A stretch of DNA of 64,000 nucleotides from Drosophila persimilis (taxonomy: Eukaryota; Arthropoda; Insecta; Diptera; Drosophilidae). Positions 1 through 12,787 of the stretch are shown one piece after another. The notes beneath the pieces were generated by a model that saw only the letters and a program-made list of their open reading frames with translations, was not told the origin of the DNA and ran no database searches. The stretch lies in the NCBI RefSeq assembly GCF_003286085.1, contig NW_020825369.1:310001-374000 (forward strand), written 5' to 3'. The position numbers and the translations under genes were made by a program. Within the stretch, counting starts at the first letter, position 1; each line of letters starts with the position of its first letter.

Positions 1-335
1 TGAGCCGGGGGTTGGGTATGCAATGCAAATCTCATTCTACTCGTAATCCTTTTCTGTTCTCAATTCATTCACCTACATTTCCCAATCACAACTTAACCTT
101 TTGACCACATTTTGCCCGCTCTTGGGCTGGGCCCACAGATAATATCATATTTCCATGCCGAAGCCCCACACACTTGCCCACTTGTGGGCTCGCAGGCATC
201 TTAGAAATTTAGTTCCACCTGGGCCCCACCTATGCCTGGAGGAGGAAGGTGGCTAAGTAACTCATACAGTTAACCACTTCAAGGTGTCCGCTTACATGTG
301 CTTTTTCATTCTTTCTACTCTGCATTCTAAGTGCT

Positions 336-370
336 CCCCCCCCCCCTTTCTCTGTCTCTCTCTCTCTCTC
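336..370. repeat. C11 tract and CT repeat
   Basis: Eleven consecutive C residues followed by a TCTC tract. It is a simple repeat in the fz intron. Confidence 0.9.
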
Positions 371-852
371 GCTTGATGCCTTGGGGCTGGGAAAGTGTGA
401 AAAGACATAAGAAAGGCCGCGCGCCAGAGCAAAATCTCAACATAAAAGCGAACTTTCTGCACTATAAAAAAGCACAGCAACAACAAAACTTTTTTTTTAC
501 ATGACATGACACAATTTGCAGGCACTGTCGCCGCTCTTCTAGCCGCTGTTGTCGCTGCTGCTGCTGCTGTTGTTGTTGGTTTGCCACTTCGACATGTTTG
601 TCTGTGGCTTGGCTGAGGCTCACTTCAGGTAGATAGACCAAAAGCTCTCGCCAAAGTACTGGCTAAACGGGGCGGCAGCAGCGCAGCTGGGAAGCTTCTC
701 TCACATTTATTCGATTGCTGGCATCGGAGTCTCGTTTGTCCAGTGCTGAAATATCTGCTGCTCCCGAGACTCTATGCTGCTTTGTTGATTCTTCTATTGC
801 TCCTCTACAAGACTCTGCTTGCTCTTTGCTGCATCTGCTCTGCCGCTGCCGC

Positions 853-853
<1 letters not shown>

Positions 854-883
<30 letters not shown>
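854..883. repeat. (GCT)10 microsatellite
   Basis: Ten GCT units that create spurious poly-Leu, poly-Cys and poly-Gln open frames on both strands. Confidence 0.95.
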
Positions 884-884
<1 letters not shown>

Positions 885-1118
885 GACTCTTACCGTTTTG
901 ACTGCTTCGCCCCTGCGCTGCCCTGCTCCGCTCCCCCCGCTTTGGGAGTCGCTTTGTTTATCGCGTGTGAACATTTTTTTTGCGCTTTTAGTGGCCGAAA
1001 ACTTTTCAGCACACATAAAATTGTTTAAGTTTTCGGCATAAACAAGGAGAGTAATGGCGTAGGAGAGGGGGGCGACCGAGGAAGTTGCATTCCAAAAATT
1101 GTTGTTTATATTAATGCC

Positions 1119-1121
<3 letters not shown>

Positions 1122-1159
<38 letters not shown>
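1122..1159. repeat. (GT)19 microsatellite
   Basis: A perfect 38-base GT tract with Z-DNA potential; it is the longest dinucleotide run in the window. Confidence 0.95.
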
Positions 1160-1160
<1 letters not shown>

Positions 1161-1782
1161 ATCCATATATTACGCCATTCAATCCGAGAAAATCTTCGCT
1201 TTTTCAGAGAATTCTATGTCTTTATTTCGAATTTGGCGGAACAGGCAATGATTTTCAAAAGATTTTCGACAATAAATCATTAGTATTTTTAGAACTGTTT
1301 ATTCTATCCGTAAAGAATAGAAATGTACCATTTTAAGAGATTTTTCAATATACCTTTAAAAATATCTGAAATTTAAATATTACTCAATTATTTAAAATTT
1401 GTGTACAGTTTAATTTCCAAATAATTTATTATATTTTTCACACGATCTGGCATTTGATCAACCTTTTGCGTAAAGGAATTTTACGAATTTCAATTAAAGA
1501 TAAATAAGAATAAAATCGGGCAACACGAAACAGAAGAAAAATATTCGGTGCTGTGGCTGGTATTTATTCACTAAATAAATTGCTACATTGTGCGATAAAT
1601 GAATGAAAGTTTATTAATAAATTATGCACGAAAATGGAACAATGGAACAGTTTGGTTGGTCGAAAAGAAGGCGGTAAAGAATGTGGGAGGGGGAACGGGG
1701 GACTGGGGACTGGCTGTTCGATTGGCTGTTAATTAACATATCGGCAAAGTTCAATTAATTGGCAATCAATCATTTTTAATGA

Positions 1783-1868
1783 AACAGCAACAACAGCAAC
1801 AGCAACGACGACGACGACAGTTGTTAGAGAAGAGACTGAGACTGAGACCGAGACCGAGGCTGAGACCA
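1783..1868. repeat. CAACAG / GAC / GAGACY compound array
   Basis: Three adjoining purine-rich arrays with gradual unit change, typical of slippage-derived compound microsatellites. Confidence 0.85.
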
Positions 1869-2335
1869 CGAAGAATCGGGCGACACTATCGTCTCGCTGC
1901 GATCTTGAACTCGGCGGAAGAGTTGGAAAATGGCAAAAACAGCAAACGGAAAATAGAAAATGGCCAATGGCAAATGGCAAATGGCGAAACGTGCCACAGA
2001 GGAAGAGAGCCAAGAGATGCGATGAAGAAATAATGCTGCAATTCTATTTGGCGGGGGGGTGGGGGCAGCAACGAAACGTGCCACACGATTGACAAGCGGT
2101 TTGGCCTGGGTCCCGCTTCGACTGCCCTCCCTCTGGGTCCCACCCTCTTTGACTGCCCCAGGCAGTTGGCTGTGAGTGGCGAGGCAGAGTCGCCTGCAGC
2201 TGGTCTGTCAGAGAGGCCTGTGGCAGTGTTGCCATCCAGCCATCGGAGGAGGATGAGGAGGAGCAGCAGCAGCAGCCGGCTGACCAACGAGTTGCGGGTG
2301 CCACTGCATTTGGCATTCCCCCGTCCAGCCAGGCA

Positions 2336-2374
2336 GGGCCAGAGCCAGAGCCAGAGCCGGAGCCGGAGCCAGGT
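2336..2374. repeat. (AGAGCC)n array
   Basis: Hexanucleotide units AGAGCC grading into GGAGCC. Confidence 0.85.
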
Positions 2375-3859
2375 CCAAGATCCAGCCAGGGATGCCTCTG
2401 GAAACTGCGACTTGGTGGGGAATGGCAGCGCAGCTTGTGGGAAACTTATAAAGTTTCAAGTGGAAAGCACTGGTAGCCTCAGCCCAGAAGTTGTGAGTGA
2501 AAAGTGAGTGGCAAAACAGTTACTTTTTTGTTTTCGTAAGAGTCACAGTCACAGTCACTGTTTCTCCCAGAAAGTGAACAGCCAGGCAATCACCTCCCTC
2601 CGGTACAAGCTATTAAGCTTCTCATTTGGCTAAAGAACCCCCCGGACGGATCCGCGCACTTCTCGAACATATTTCAAACAAATTTATTTGCGCCTGCAAT
2701 TTACAAGCGACTTCTTCCAAGCAACAGCAACAAGAACAAGAGAGAGAGAGAGAGCAGCAACAGGAGCATGAACGAACAACTACAGAAAACACAGAGAGGA
2801 GGTGCTGGCTGCCGAATTCATGTTGCGACCATGAGATACCCACTATAAAGATTTCTTGTGCGGTGCGAACCGTGAGTGGCAGAGAGGTGAAAATTTCAAC
2901 AATTAATGAAAGTCCAATATGTTTTCTGGGCTTGGATTCCGTTTGTGTGGCTCTTCAAAACTTCCCAGTACGGGGTATCAAAACTAACGGCACGGCGAGG
3001 CATAATTAAAATGTTACAGCAGCAGCAGCGGCAGCAGCAGGCAAATGAGGAAGCTGCTGCAGAAGGAGGATGGCTGGATGGGCGGATGGTTGGCTGGGGT
3101 GGTGGAGGGGGGAGCAGAACAGAACATGTTGCAGCAGAACATTGCAGCATTCAACTTTCTGGACAAGTCGCGCATGCGCTTGACGCAAATTAATTTTCCA
3201 CATTTTTTCTCCCTCTCCTCCCTCTCCATCGTTAACATGCAGAGAAAATTATGCTAATCAACTCTCTGCCAAGAAGAGGGATAGAAGGAAAGAACAGAAA
3301 ATTCAACTTAATTAAGTTGCATTTTTTCTGTTTCTTTTCTTTTTTCGTTTTGTTCCCTCACGAGTTTTTGACGAAATGAAAATCTATTTCGTGCTGCCTC
3401 TGCTACGGCCCTTGTTGCCAGCAACAAAGTTGCTTAGCAACAAGCTCCTTTCCTCTGCCGGCAATCAGCGTGCAGCTTGTTAAACTTTTGCTCTCTCTTA
3501 AAATTGGCCATGTGTGAAATGAAATGCACGATTGCAGCAAGGCGGAAGAGAGAAGAGATGAGAAGAGGAGGGATAACACTTGTACGATGTTAGGGGGGGG
3601 TCGGGGACGGGGGCTAGCAAGACAGTTTTGAGGCCACGCACGCGCTTTTAAGCGAGTGTGCGTCTACTTGTGCGTGTGTGCGGGTGTGTGGGAAATTTGT
3701 TGATTAAACTTTTGCAGGAACTTTTTAATTGCCTCCGTGTAGTCGTTGTTGCTGTCGCAGCCTCAGCCGCAGCCACAGCCACAGTCACCTTCGTCGTCTG
3801 CAGTCAGTCGGCAATGAACAGTACGAGTATGTATTTACATATATGCAAAAGAGAATCCA

Positions 3860-3861
<2 letters not shown>

Positions 3862-3889
<28 letters not shown>
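3862..3889. repeat. (GA)n microsatellite
   Basis: About 14 AG dinucleotides, a potential GAGA-factor binding tract. Confidence 0.9.
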
Positions 3890-3893
<4 letters not shown>

Positions 3894-4273
3894 GAGGTGA
3901 GGAGGGGGGGAGTTTACATGGCTTTTGGTGTACAATATGTTCATCTTTCATTCTGAAAGTTTATCTGGGAAGAACTACCTGGGAACGAGTGGAATTTACG
4001 TTGATCCTGTTTATGAAGAGCATTCAAAGTTCTACCGCGTAAATGTGGGCTAAATTGTGCCACCTATGAAAACACTTAAGTATTTCACAAACAATTCTCT
4101 TTGAGTTCTGAAGTGGAAATAAATTCCAGCATCTAATTACCATTTGCCGTCAGCTCTAAGCTGTTTCTGACCAATTCCTGTCAGCCCTAAACTTTATTTG
4201 AACTTTCAGCCAAGTGTCCAGGCCGAAAACAAAAATCCTACTCAAATAAAGTTTAATATTTAATAATCCGCTC

Positions 4274-4313
4274 CAGCGCCCAGCGCCCAAGGCCCAGCGC
4301 CCAGCGCCCAGCG
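4274..4313. repeat. (AGCGCCC)n heptanucleotide array
   Basis: Imperfect 7-base units AGCGCCC with one AAGGCCC variant in the middle. Confidence 0.85.
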
Positions 4314-4604
4314 TACCCTACGTACTCGTATCATCTGCCCATGGTGCAAGAGCGGCTCCTCCCCTATTCGGGCTCCTCTGTTATATATCGTACGATTTAG
4401 TTGTAGCCCCTAGTAATGATCTATGGCGCCTTTAGTCAAGATTTATGCCCTCAACCTCGACGATTGGTATAATATGCAAAGGGAAGAAGCAGCTGCCGAG
4501 GCCTGAGGAGGGGCCACATCCAAGAAGCCATAAAGCCAAAGAAGCAGAAACTTGTATGCAGAAGTCGAGCGCCTTTTTTGTTGTACAATAAAAATAAATA
4601 AAAG

Positions 4605-4638
4605 AGCGGGAGCGGGAGAGGGAGAGGGAGAGGGAGAG
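4605..4638. repeat. (GGGAGA)n array
   Basis: Purine-only hexamer array, GGGAGC units followed by GGGAGA. Confidence 0.85.
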
Positions 4639-7083
4639 AAGTAGACAGAGCTGGAGCTGGAGGAGGAGGAGGCATAAAATTGTATAAATTTATGAGGGGA
4701 CCCAGTTTGGTAGCCCTCTAACTGCCTTCCGATGTTTGTTTTTCTGGTTTTTTGGCTTTGGTTTGGTTTGGGGTTGAGCTTTGTTTTTTTTCTTTAGAAT
4801 TTAATTGGACATTATATCGCATATTCTTATATAGGCAAAATCAATGCCTGACCATATATCAAAAAGCGAAACCAACTGCTAGCAGGAGAGGGGGTGGGAT
4901 ACGGGATACTGGAAGAGGGACATCCAACGGTAATGGCCGAAAAAGCTTTTCCATTGTCTGGCCAAGTTTCAGCTGCCTCTTCGATTGTTGCTCTTGGTGT
5001 TATTTATGGTTGCTCAGGATGGTTCTCCAACTTCTGCCTTCTGCCTTGGTAATGTGTGAACGAAAGATTCCATCTTTCTCTGGGAACGCGAACATCTGGG
5101 AATCGGGGATGGGTTCGGGGATGTGGATGTGGATGTGGATGTCGCGCCTAAGTACCACCAACTTCCTTCTCTGTCTAATCACGTCTCATTCCGCCAGCTC
5201 CCCGACTTCTTTCTACAATAGATTTTCCCTCTGGGCAACTCATTCAAATGTAATAATCGGATAAATATTCCCCCATCTTCTGTTCGCTTAGCATCTTACC
5301 ATCTGTCCAGTTGGGCCGAAAAGCTGTCGCATCTAAAGAGCTTTGCGTACGTACATATATCTGTCCTCTATTGTGCTTTGGGCCTATGATGCAAGTCAGA
5401 TGCCACGCCCACTCAGCAAGCCCGCAGAGCCCATGGCCGACTTAACTGGCGCCAGTTTTTAAATCGGCTTAAATTATGACGCTCAACGCTAAGAAGAATG
5501 AGCAGAAATTGTCTCTCCATTATTATTATTAAGATGTTTGCACTAGGAACAGAGAGCCCTCTCTCAGGGAGAGGCTCAAATTTGCCTAAGCCTTCGACAA
5601 AGTTTCCATGTGGCTGCTTTGATTACTCAAGCTGGGAAAATAGATTAGGAAAACATCCGAAAGTGTTTCATTATTATGTTTCTATTTGCGATTTTTGGGT
5701 ATCGGAGTGGAAAGGTTAAAGAATAGAATTTACTGCCCATCGGGGAGCCATTTAAAGTGACTCCCACGCCCTCCCTCCTTCTTTTATGCTGCTTAAATTA
5801 AAACTATATTCCCAAATCAGAAATCGCGCCCCACTTCCCCAGAAATATTTTGAATACCTGACATCGTAATTGCTCCGCTCCCAAAGCCTCCCCAACTTCC
5901 TCTGGCTCCTCTGACAGTCATACTCGTATGTTTAGGCCTCTGGGACCCTCGACAATAATGCCCTGCCCCTAGAGTGGAACAATGCTGGACCCTAATTAAT
6001 GTTGACATGGGATATATTTTTGCGTCCTCCTCCATGCCCAAGCCCACAGCTGGGCCCCAGCTGGAAATATGAAAGGAAAAAATGGAAAAGTAGAGTAAAA
6101 AATCTGTTAGATTAGTGCGTTAACAAGGGGTCATCAGATGGGACACTTGGGGTCCGAGTCCGAGTCCGAGCTAGAGTCGAGGGCCGTGTCTACCCTTGTC
6201 TTTATTTGCAGATTATCAGGTTATTTAATGGAGATATTTAATTTCAAGAATTTCCCTTCTCCTTGGCCACCAGAATGTGGCAAACTTTAACCTCAAGAAC
6301 ATATTTTTCTGCTTCGCTTTTTTTCGGTTATAATTAATTTTTACTGTCAAATTACGGCAGCCCTCTGACAGGATGACAAGTGAAACTTTTATACACATAA
6401 TTAAATAATTTTCTTCTTTTTTTTTTTTTGGTTTTCTTATTTTGTCACTTTTTGCCACTTCTCTCCGTGTGGAAATAAAAGTTGAGCACCCGAGCACCCC
6501 TCCACCTGCCGCTCAACTTTACTTGCATAATTTACAATTCTTTTTTGTCGCCCTGCTGCTGCTCTCTTGGTCTCTCATAAATTAAGATGAATCATGAAAT
6601 AATAAAAAGCGAAAATGCGTAAACTAATTAAATTGGCTGGGGGATAGGGGACGCGCCACAGAGGCGGGGTCCGGACACAATGACATCGAACATTGAAAGT
6701 GCTTAATGAAGGGAAAACTCGGTACAGACATCGGCATGACTTTGCCAGTTGGTGGACAGGAAAGAGCTGCAGGAATGCATGAAAGAGGTTTCACCCTTGA
6801 AAAGGGAACTCAATTTATGAAGAAAATCTGTTCGAAAGTAGCTTAAAATCTTTATACCCGGTAATGAGCCATCTGCAGATAGAAGTTAGCCGCATTTCAA
6901 TGGGTCCTAAGGGCTATTGTGGTATTACTTTCCCTTAAGAGAGCAGGAGAGGAATCACGATACTTAGGCTATTATTATTACTCTTGCATTTCGAGTTTAG
7001 AATGTTTGATCTGTTTCCATTTAGTCCGCTAGATGTATCTCTCACTCTTCTCACACCAAAACCAGCCGTTATATTTCGCTCCC

Positions 7084-7138
7084 CGTCGCCAGAGAGCGCA
7101 CACTGCATGAGGAAGAGTGCGTGGGAGAGAGAAAGGGA
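7084..7138 (+). repeat. Possible second dispersed repeat, copy A
   Basis: GTCGCCAGA, then AGAGTG exactly 20 bases later, then GAAAGGGA, are shared with 44063-44110, and both are preceded by TCTCTCACTCT-like sequence. The remainder is diverged. Confidence 0.35.
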
Positions 7139-9070
7139 GCTCTAATTTATAATAGAGTTCAAAAGAAAGTTTTCTGTAGAGTTTCCTAAGAGAAGCCTAA
7201 GCCATCGTAAGCTCATACGCTTGGGACGCATGTTCGAATCGAATTTCAGTGTTCATACAGCAGAAGCCGACCCTATTAGCGATATTTCATTGTGTGGTTT
7301 AATTGAAATATAGCCAGAACGATGAACCGCCTACCACTCCTGCGGAGTGCAGGAGGAGGAGAGGAGGCACGATTGAAAGGGAAAATTTGTTGCGGCAACG
7401 CGAGAGAGCATTGTAATCTCTAGAACAAAGGACACATAAATCTCCCCGTCCAAGGAATTCGCCGTATTCTTTTCATTTTGGTCATTTAAATTGCCCCCGA
7501 CTTGCGGTGGAACTTTGGCTTTAACTATGCCGCCTGCTTGTTCCTTGTTGCGCCTTGTTAACCCACGAAAAGCCAACAGCAAATACCAGCAAAAAGCACA
7601 AAATAAAAAACAAAAAAAAGAGCCAAGATGCGAACAAAAAGCGAACTGAAATTCAAGCGAAAAGAGTGAGGAATCGTCAGCATTTTGCATACAAGTCTCG
7701 TACTGGTACTGGTACTCGTACGGTTCTTGGTGCTGTTCTACGACTGCTACTGGCAGCAGCTACTGCTGTTCCCACTGCTGCATGTGCTGCCTGTGCTGCT
7801 GCTGCTGCACACTCCACTTAAAAAATCGTTAAGCATAAGAAACAATAAAAACAAATACCTATAAACACTTAAAATGGCACAGGTAACCCCCGTGTCTCGA
7901 CCTCGCCAGCTGAGTACCGAGTAAAGAGTACATCAGGCAGTAAATGCCTGTTGCCTGTTGCCTACTGCCGTTACCGAGCCAGAGCCAGAGCCAGAGCCAA
8001 CTCTACGGCTTGGCGTTTTTGGCCAGTTGTAAATGTCAAGCAAATTTGGTTGGCTGCATTTCTCGTTTGTGTTTTCCTCCGATTCGGCACTCCACTGGAT
8101 TTCGTGTCGACGTTGTGACCATGGAACCATGGTGGTGGATCGGTGGGTCTTCGCCATGTCAAAGAATGAGTTATGGGAACATACTTGAATCGAAGTCGTT
8201 GGGCAATCGAATAGAAACCGAAAGAGGATACTCGATCTGCATGTGGCTCCTCTCCGCAGATACGCTTGATTATTTCTGATTATTCAAACCTTCCACCTCC
8301 ACCTCCAACCGCACCACTAACCATTTTCCCCCGCTTCTTGTCGTTGCAGGTATGTTAATCCATCACCCATTGACCCCCCGGAGTTGAACGACCCCAAGCC
8401 CCCCCCGAATGTAAAGCGTGCAGCCGTGGAGCGTTGATTTATGGCACAACTCTGGCTAATTTGCCATAATTAGACACGACATAAACGCACCGAGGGCCCT
8501 AAATATTTATGTGCACTCGTATTTAGTGGTTAAATTGGCATTCCATTGGCCACGACGGCGACGAACACCGATATGCACTCGAGCCACTTGGCCGGCACTC
8601 ACTTGACATCGCCATCAAATCACAAACATCGAACCGCAAATGAAGGCAATTAAGTCCCAGCACTTGAGCCCGAACCCAAACAATAATGGAACTTGACTCT
8701 GACTAGGATTCTGGCTGTGGCTGTGGCCAGAATTATGAATTAGTTTAAAATGCAATCTGGCACAGAGTCCAGAGCCGGGGCGAGCAGAGCTGGTTAGGCA
8801 GTGGCTGTGGCCTCTCTATAATTAGGCCATAAATACGTTTTACTTTGATTCTGGGCCACAATTGCCGCTGGCCCTCCAACTATTACTATATAAATTTAAT
8901 TATAGATATTTCAAGTCCTCTCGGGATACACCTTTTGTAAATGAAACCGGTTCCACTTGGACTGCTCAACATCATCGTCATGAACAGCCTCAATCTCTGT
9001 TCGCGTCTCTGGTCTCTGGTTTCGTCTTCCTTGAATGGCGGCATGTGAAGCACGGCGCTAGGAAATGGTA

Positions 9071-9095
9071 ACCAGACCAGACCAGACCAGACCAG
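9071..9095. repeat. (ACCAG)5 pentanucleotide array
   Basis: Five tandem ACCAG units. Confidence 0.9.
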
Positions 9096-10069
9096 GGCTC
9101 ACTCGCTTGCTGCCCAATCCAACAAGAGCCTCCGCACCCGTCCTGATCCCTAGCTCCCTAGCTCCCTAGCTCCATAGCCCCTCCCCTGCACTACACTACA
9201 TCCCACTTCAGTTGGTATTCTAACACACTTGAGACTGGTTTCTCAAAAAGCCACTCGAGCTGCCCGTCAAGTGTCTCTGTGTGGCTGGGTTTTTGTGGCC
9301 CGCCTGTCAATAGACATCTTGCCATGACTTGTGTAAAACCAACCATCAAAAAAAACGGAAAAAAGAGAAAAATATGGAAATATGGAAATATATACATATT
9401 ATATGTATATTCGTGTATTGTAGTTTTCTGTATATATGTACACTTGAAGAAATCATAATTATTGCCAGTCAAGTTTTGAGTGGCCCCAAACGCAGACTGG
9501 TTCATAAATTTCCATACAAGATAAAACTGTGCCTAAAATATGATTCCCTCTCTCTCTCTCTGGCAGTTGCATACGGAGACGGAGATGGAGATCTGTAACG
9601 ATCGTGAAACGATCTCTGCCTACCATTAGTCATATTGGAATGGCTGGGACTTGGCTTGGACCCACACATAACTTGTCCGATGGAGATCGCTAACCGAATT
9701 CGAATGTTATTTATAGGCAGATGTCGGGGGCCAGGGCGACAGGGCGACAGGAATATTTGGACACTCTTTAGCAACAATAATACGAGTGGATTGCTCTACT
9801 CTCATGGGATACTATGACAGGAAAATATTACTAGAGAACACTAGATGTTTTCGGATTCATGGCTTGGCATAGATTATGATGCATATGGCGGCTCGATTCT
9901 GCGATAAGTGGAATCTAATGTTTAAAATTACAATCGAAATGGGGTTTCTTTTTTTGTGGTCAATGGAACTATGGCAAATTATTCATACAACTTTATCAAT
10001 AGGCCATTAATGGCCCACTCGGAGCTGTCCAATGCAAATAAATCATAATTTTTTTTTGCTGCAAGTACT

Positions 10070-10095
10070 GTGTGTGTGTGTGTGTGTGTGTGTGT
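10070..10095. repeat. (TG)13 microsatellite
   Basis: Perfect TG tract lying 51 bases before a CA tract that is its complement. Confidence 0.9.
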
Positions 10096-10146
10096 TTTTG
10101 AAAGTGCGTTTCGCATTACCAGAGAAACTGAAATTCAAACTCACTC

Positions 10147-10188
10147 GCACACACACACACACACAGACACACACACACACACACACAT
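10147..10188. repeat. (CA)n microsatellite
   Basis: CA tract of about 42 bases with one AGA interruption; inverted relative to the TG tract at 10070. Confidence 0.9.
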
Positions 10189-10419
10189 GGCGCAATATGT
10201 GGCAAGGTGGAGACCAATTAAGCGACTACCCACCTAGCCCCTAGACTAACCAAAAAACCCCACCCAGCCCAGGATCGGAGTCCGACTCCGACTCCGACTC
10301 CAATTCCGATGGCAACTGCAGCTGTAAATCAACTTTGCAGCTTTGCAGACAGAGGGAGACAGGGCGAGACATGCGTGGCAAGAAAGCCAAGTGAAACATA
10401 CATAAATTAACATCAATAC

Positions 10420-10468
10420 AGCAGCAGGAGCAGCGGCAGCGGCAGCGGCAGCGGCAGCAGCAGCAGCA
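10420..10468. repeat. CAG / CAGCGG array
   Basis: CAG and GGCAGC units; shadows in several frames give Ala, Cys or Arg runs. Confidence 0.9.
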
Positions 10469-10766
10469 CACAAACTAAATTCAACTTATGAATACCATTT
10501 TTATGCGATACCCTTCGAGAGAGGGTAGTCCACTGATCCCAGAAGCCGGCGATTCGGCACAGGCACTATGTGCAAGCATACCGTGCAGATACGTTAAGAA
10601 TGATCCTCCAGGACTTGCACTTTGCAAAAATTTATCCGAATTAATGCGTCGATCGGTCCTCAAGGGTATTCTCAGCTTCGATCACATGGCCCTGTCATTC
10701 TTTCTTGGCTTTTTGTGCATTTGCCACTCGGCATAAATCATTTTTAATGGGCCCTTGATTTCTTCG

Positions 10767-10776
10767 CTCCCTCTCT

Positions 10777-10816
<40 letters not shown>
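10767..10816. repeat. (CT)n microsatellite with C7 interruption
   Basis: Imperfect CT tract of about 50 bases. Confidence 0.9.
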
Positions 10817-10818
<2 letters not shown>

Positions 10819-11080
10819 AGTGCATGCTGAACACGTAAATGCCTGCGTAGGGACTGGGACTGGTGCAAGGATTCAGATTCAGATTCGGATTCGGATCAGG
10901 TTCACTAAGCAAACTGGAACGGGAAGTCGTCTGTCGGATACATTTGTATCTTGTAGTTGCTGATTTGCAAATTTAGATACGATTTCCATGCCGAGAGAAA
11001 TATGTGTGTGACATCGTTTTTCTTTTTGGCAAAGTGCTTTGCGCCCCGCCAATATGTTTTGGCAACACTTGCATAACAAC

Positions 11081-11142
11081 AACCACTACCACTACCACTG
11101 CCACTGCCACAACGACAGCGACAGCGACAGCGACAACGACAC
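11081..11142. repeat. CCACTA / CCACTG / GACAGC compound array
   Basis: Three hexamer families in succession, each sharing a triplet with the next. Confidence 0.85.
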
Positions 11143-12746
11143 TTGTAGCTGGTGCGTGCCCCAGACTGCGCCCCAGCGTCTGTGTCTGAGTACCGTTAAA
11201 TGCAACGTTTAGATCCAAATGCCGAGATAACAAATTGTTGTACAACGCACTGCGAACTATGTATGTACAGAGAGTTTCCTCATTTTCCCCATTTTCTTTG
11301 TGCGGTGTGAAAAATTGGCCAATCCCAGGCATCGCTTACCGCCACCCGGCCCCGGCTCCTGGGCCCATTTGTCTTTTCTCTCTGTCTCTCCCGCCGTTCC
11401 TCTGATCTGCTCTCAGCCATCTATCTGCAGAACTTTGTCCAGAATTCGTATCCGTATCTGCATCTGCATCTGTATCTGCAGTTGTCTATCAGCTGTCTCT
11501 CGCAGTCTCCTCTTTTCGGGTCTCGAGCTTTTAGCCATATCATTTTTACCCCTCCCTGTCCCGCTCTCTGCACGTTTTGAGCGACATTTTGACGCGGCCA
11601 TTTCAAGTGCAATTCGGTGTTGGGTTCCCTCCATGTGTCTGGCTCTGGCTCTGGCTTCTGACGTGGCCGAGTGATTGGAAGTGTTCCGTCCGGGAGCTGT
11701 AACTGTTATACGCTTACTTTGGCCAGTGAAGGCCTGTCAGCCTGTCAAAGGTATCGCTGCTGACCGTGGCACCGTGTAACGCTGATCGCTGATCGCCGAT
11801 CGCCGATCGCCGAGTAGCAGTACTTTTGTAGTACAGTCGCTGAAAGGTTGATTCCAGTTAGATATTCTAGTGGTAAATCTAATAGTTACAAGGCACTTCA
11901 GTACATCGCTGGATTCTGTTACTCGTACGCCAACCCCCGGCTCACTAGCTTCGCTTCCTACCCATGATGTTTGAGCCCTAGGAACTTGGCTTTCCATCTG
12001 AATTATCCCCACCGCCGCTGAAAATTAAAGTTGAAATAATTTTCAATTAATTATACCTGGTTCGCTTCCTTTGACCCGCATCGTTTATGGACTCACAAAT
12101 GGCCCAGAACTCTGCCCTCCCCCTCCCCCTCCCCCGCCCCACGCCACGCCTCCTGCCTCACTTGGATGACATCAAACGCCCCTCGCTGTTGGAGTATTTC
12201 GCTCCACTTGCTGCTGCTGCTGCTGCTGGGAGCTTCCGCAGCGCTTCATTAATTTTTCAGGCACATTAACAGTTTCGTTATTGCTTTTGTCAGAATTTAC
12301 AGAAGTGGGGAGAAGAGGACCCCCAAAAGTAACTCCCCCTATGACTCGCAATTCCTTCGTCCCTTCAGCCCCTCGCGCGCCCCTCGGGGACTGCGACTGG
12401 GACTGGGACTGGCCTGAACATCAATCTGGCCAAAACTAATCATTTTTAATAACCAATAATTTATTTTTAATCAAATTTTAATGAAAACTTTGCCGCCCCA
12501 GAAGCGAGAGGGGGCCAACGCATAAAAAGTTCAACAAAAGTCGGAGTTGGGGAAACGAGGATGGAACGTGAATGGAGATGGGGAGATGGCTAAGGATATG
12601 AGCCTGGTGGGACGTACATTTTGGCCAAAAGACTTTGTAGGCCTTGTCATGCATAAAAATTAGAGTAGAACAGAAGCAGCCGGAGGAGGAGCCTCGTCTG
12701 AGGCGTGGCAGAGAGTGAGCCGAAGATTTATTATGGCCAAGATTGA

Positions 12747-12787
12747 GGGACTGGGACTGGGACTGGGACTGGGAATGGGAATGGGAG
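12747..12787. repeat. (GGGACT)n array
   Basis: GGGACT units grading into GGGAAT; a similar GGGACT tract recurs at about 12901-12925. Confidence 0.85.

Larger units (their letters stand above)
1..6840 (+). other. fz last intron, part 1 (no exon seen)
   Basis: This stretch lies upstream of the terminal fz exon, so it is inferred to be intronic. I looked for the remaining fz coding parts (cysteine-rich Wnt-binding domain, TM1 to TM4) in the translations of both strands and found none. It holds many microsatellites, listed separately where long, AT-rich spacers such as 1320-1640, and a perfect 14-bp palindrome centred on GGCGCC at 5444-5457. Open frames here run through CTG, GT, GA or CAG tracts and have no protein-like composition. 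Confidence 0.7.

Noticed and set aside
663-1166. 167-codon minus-strand ORF with poly-Gln and Thr-His runs
   Set aside because: The runs come from the GCT and GT microsatellites; other frames across the same DNA are equally open.
7230-7245. tRNA B-box-like GTTCGAATC
   Set aside because: The flanking bases do not form a T-arm or acceptor stem and no matching A box is placed upstream.
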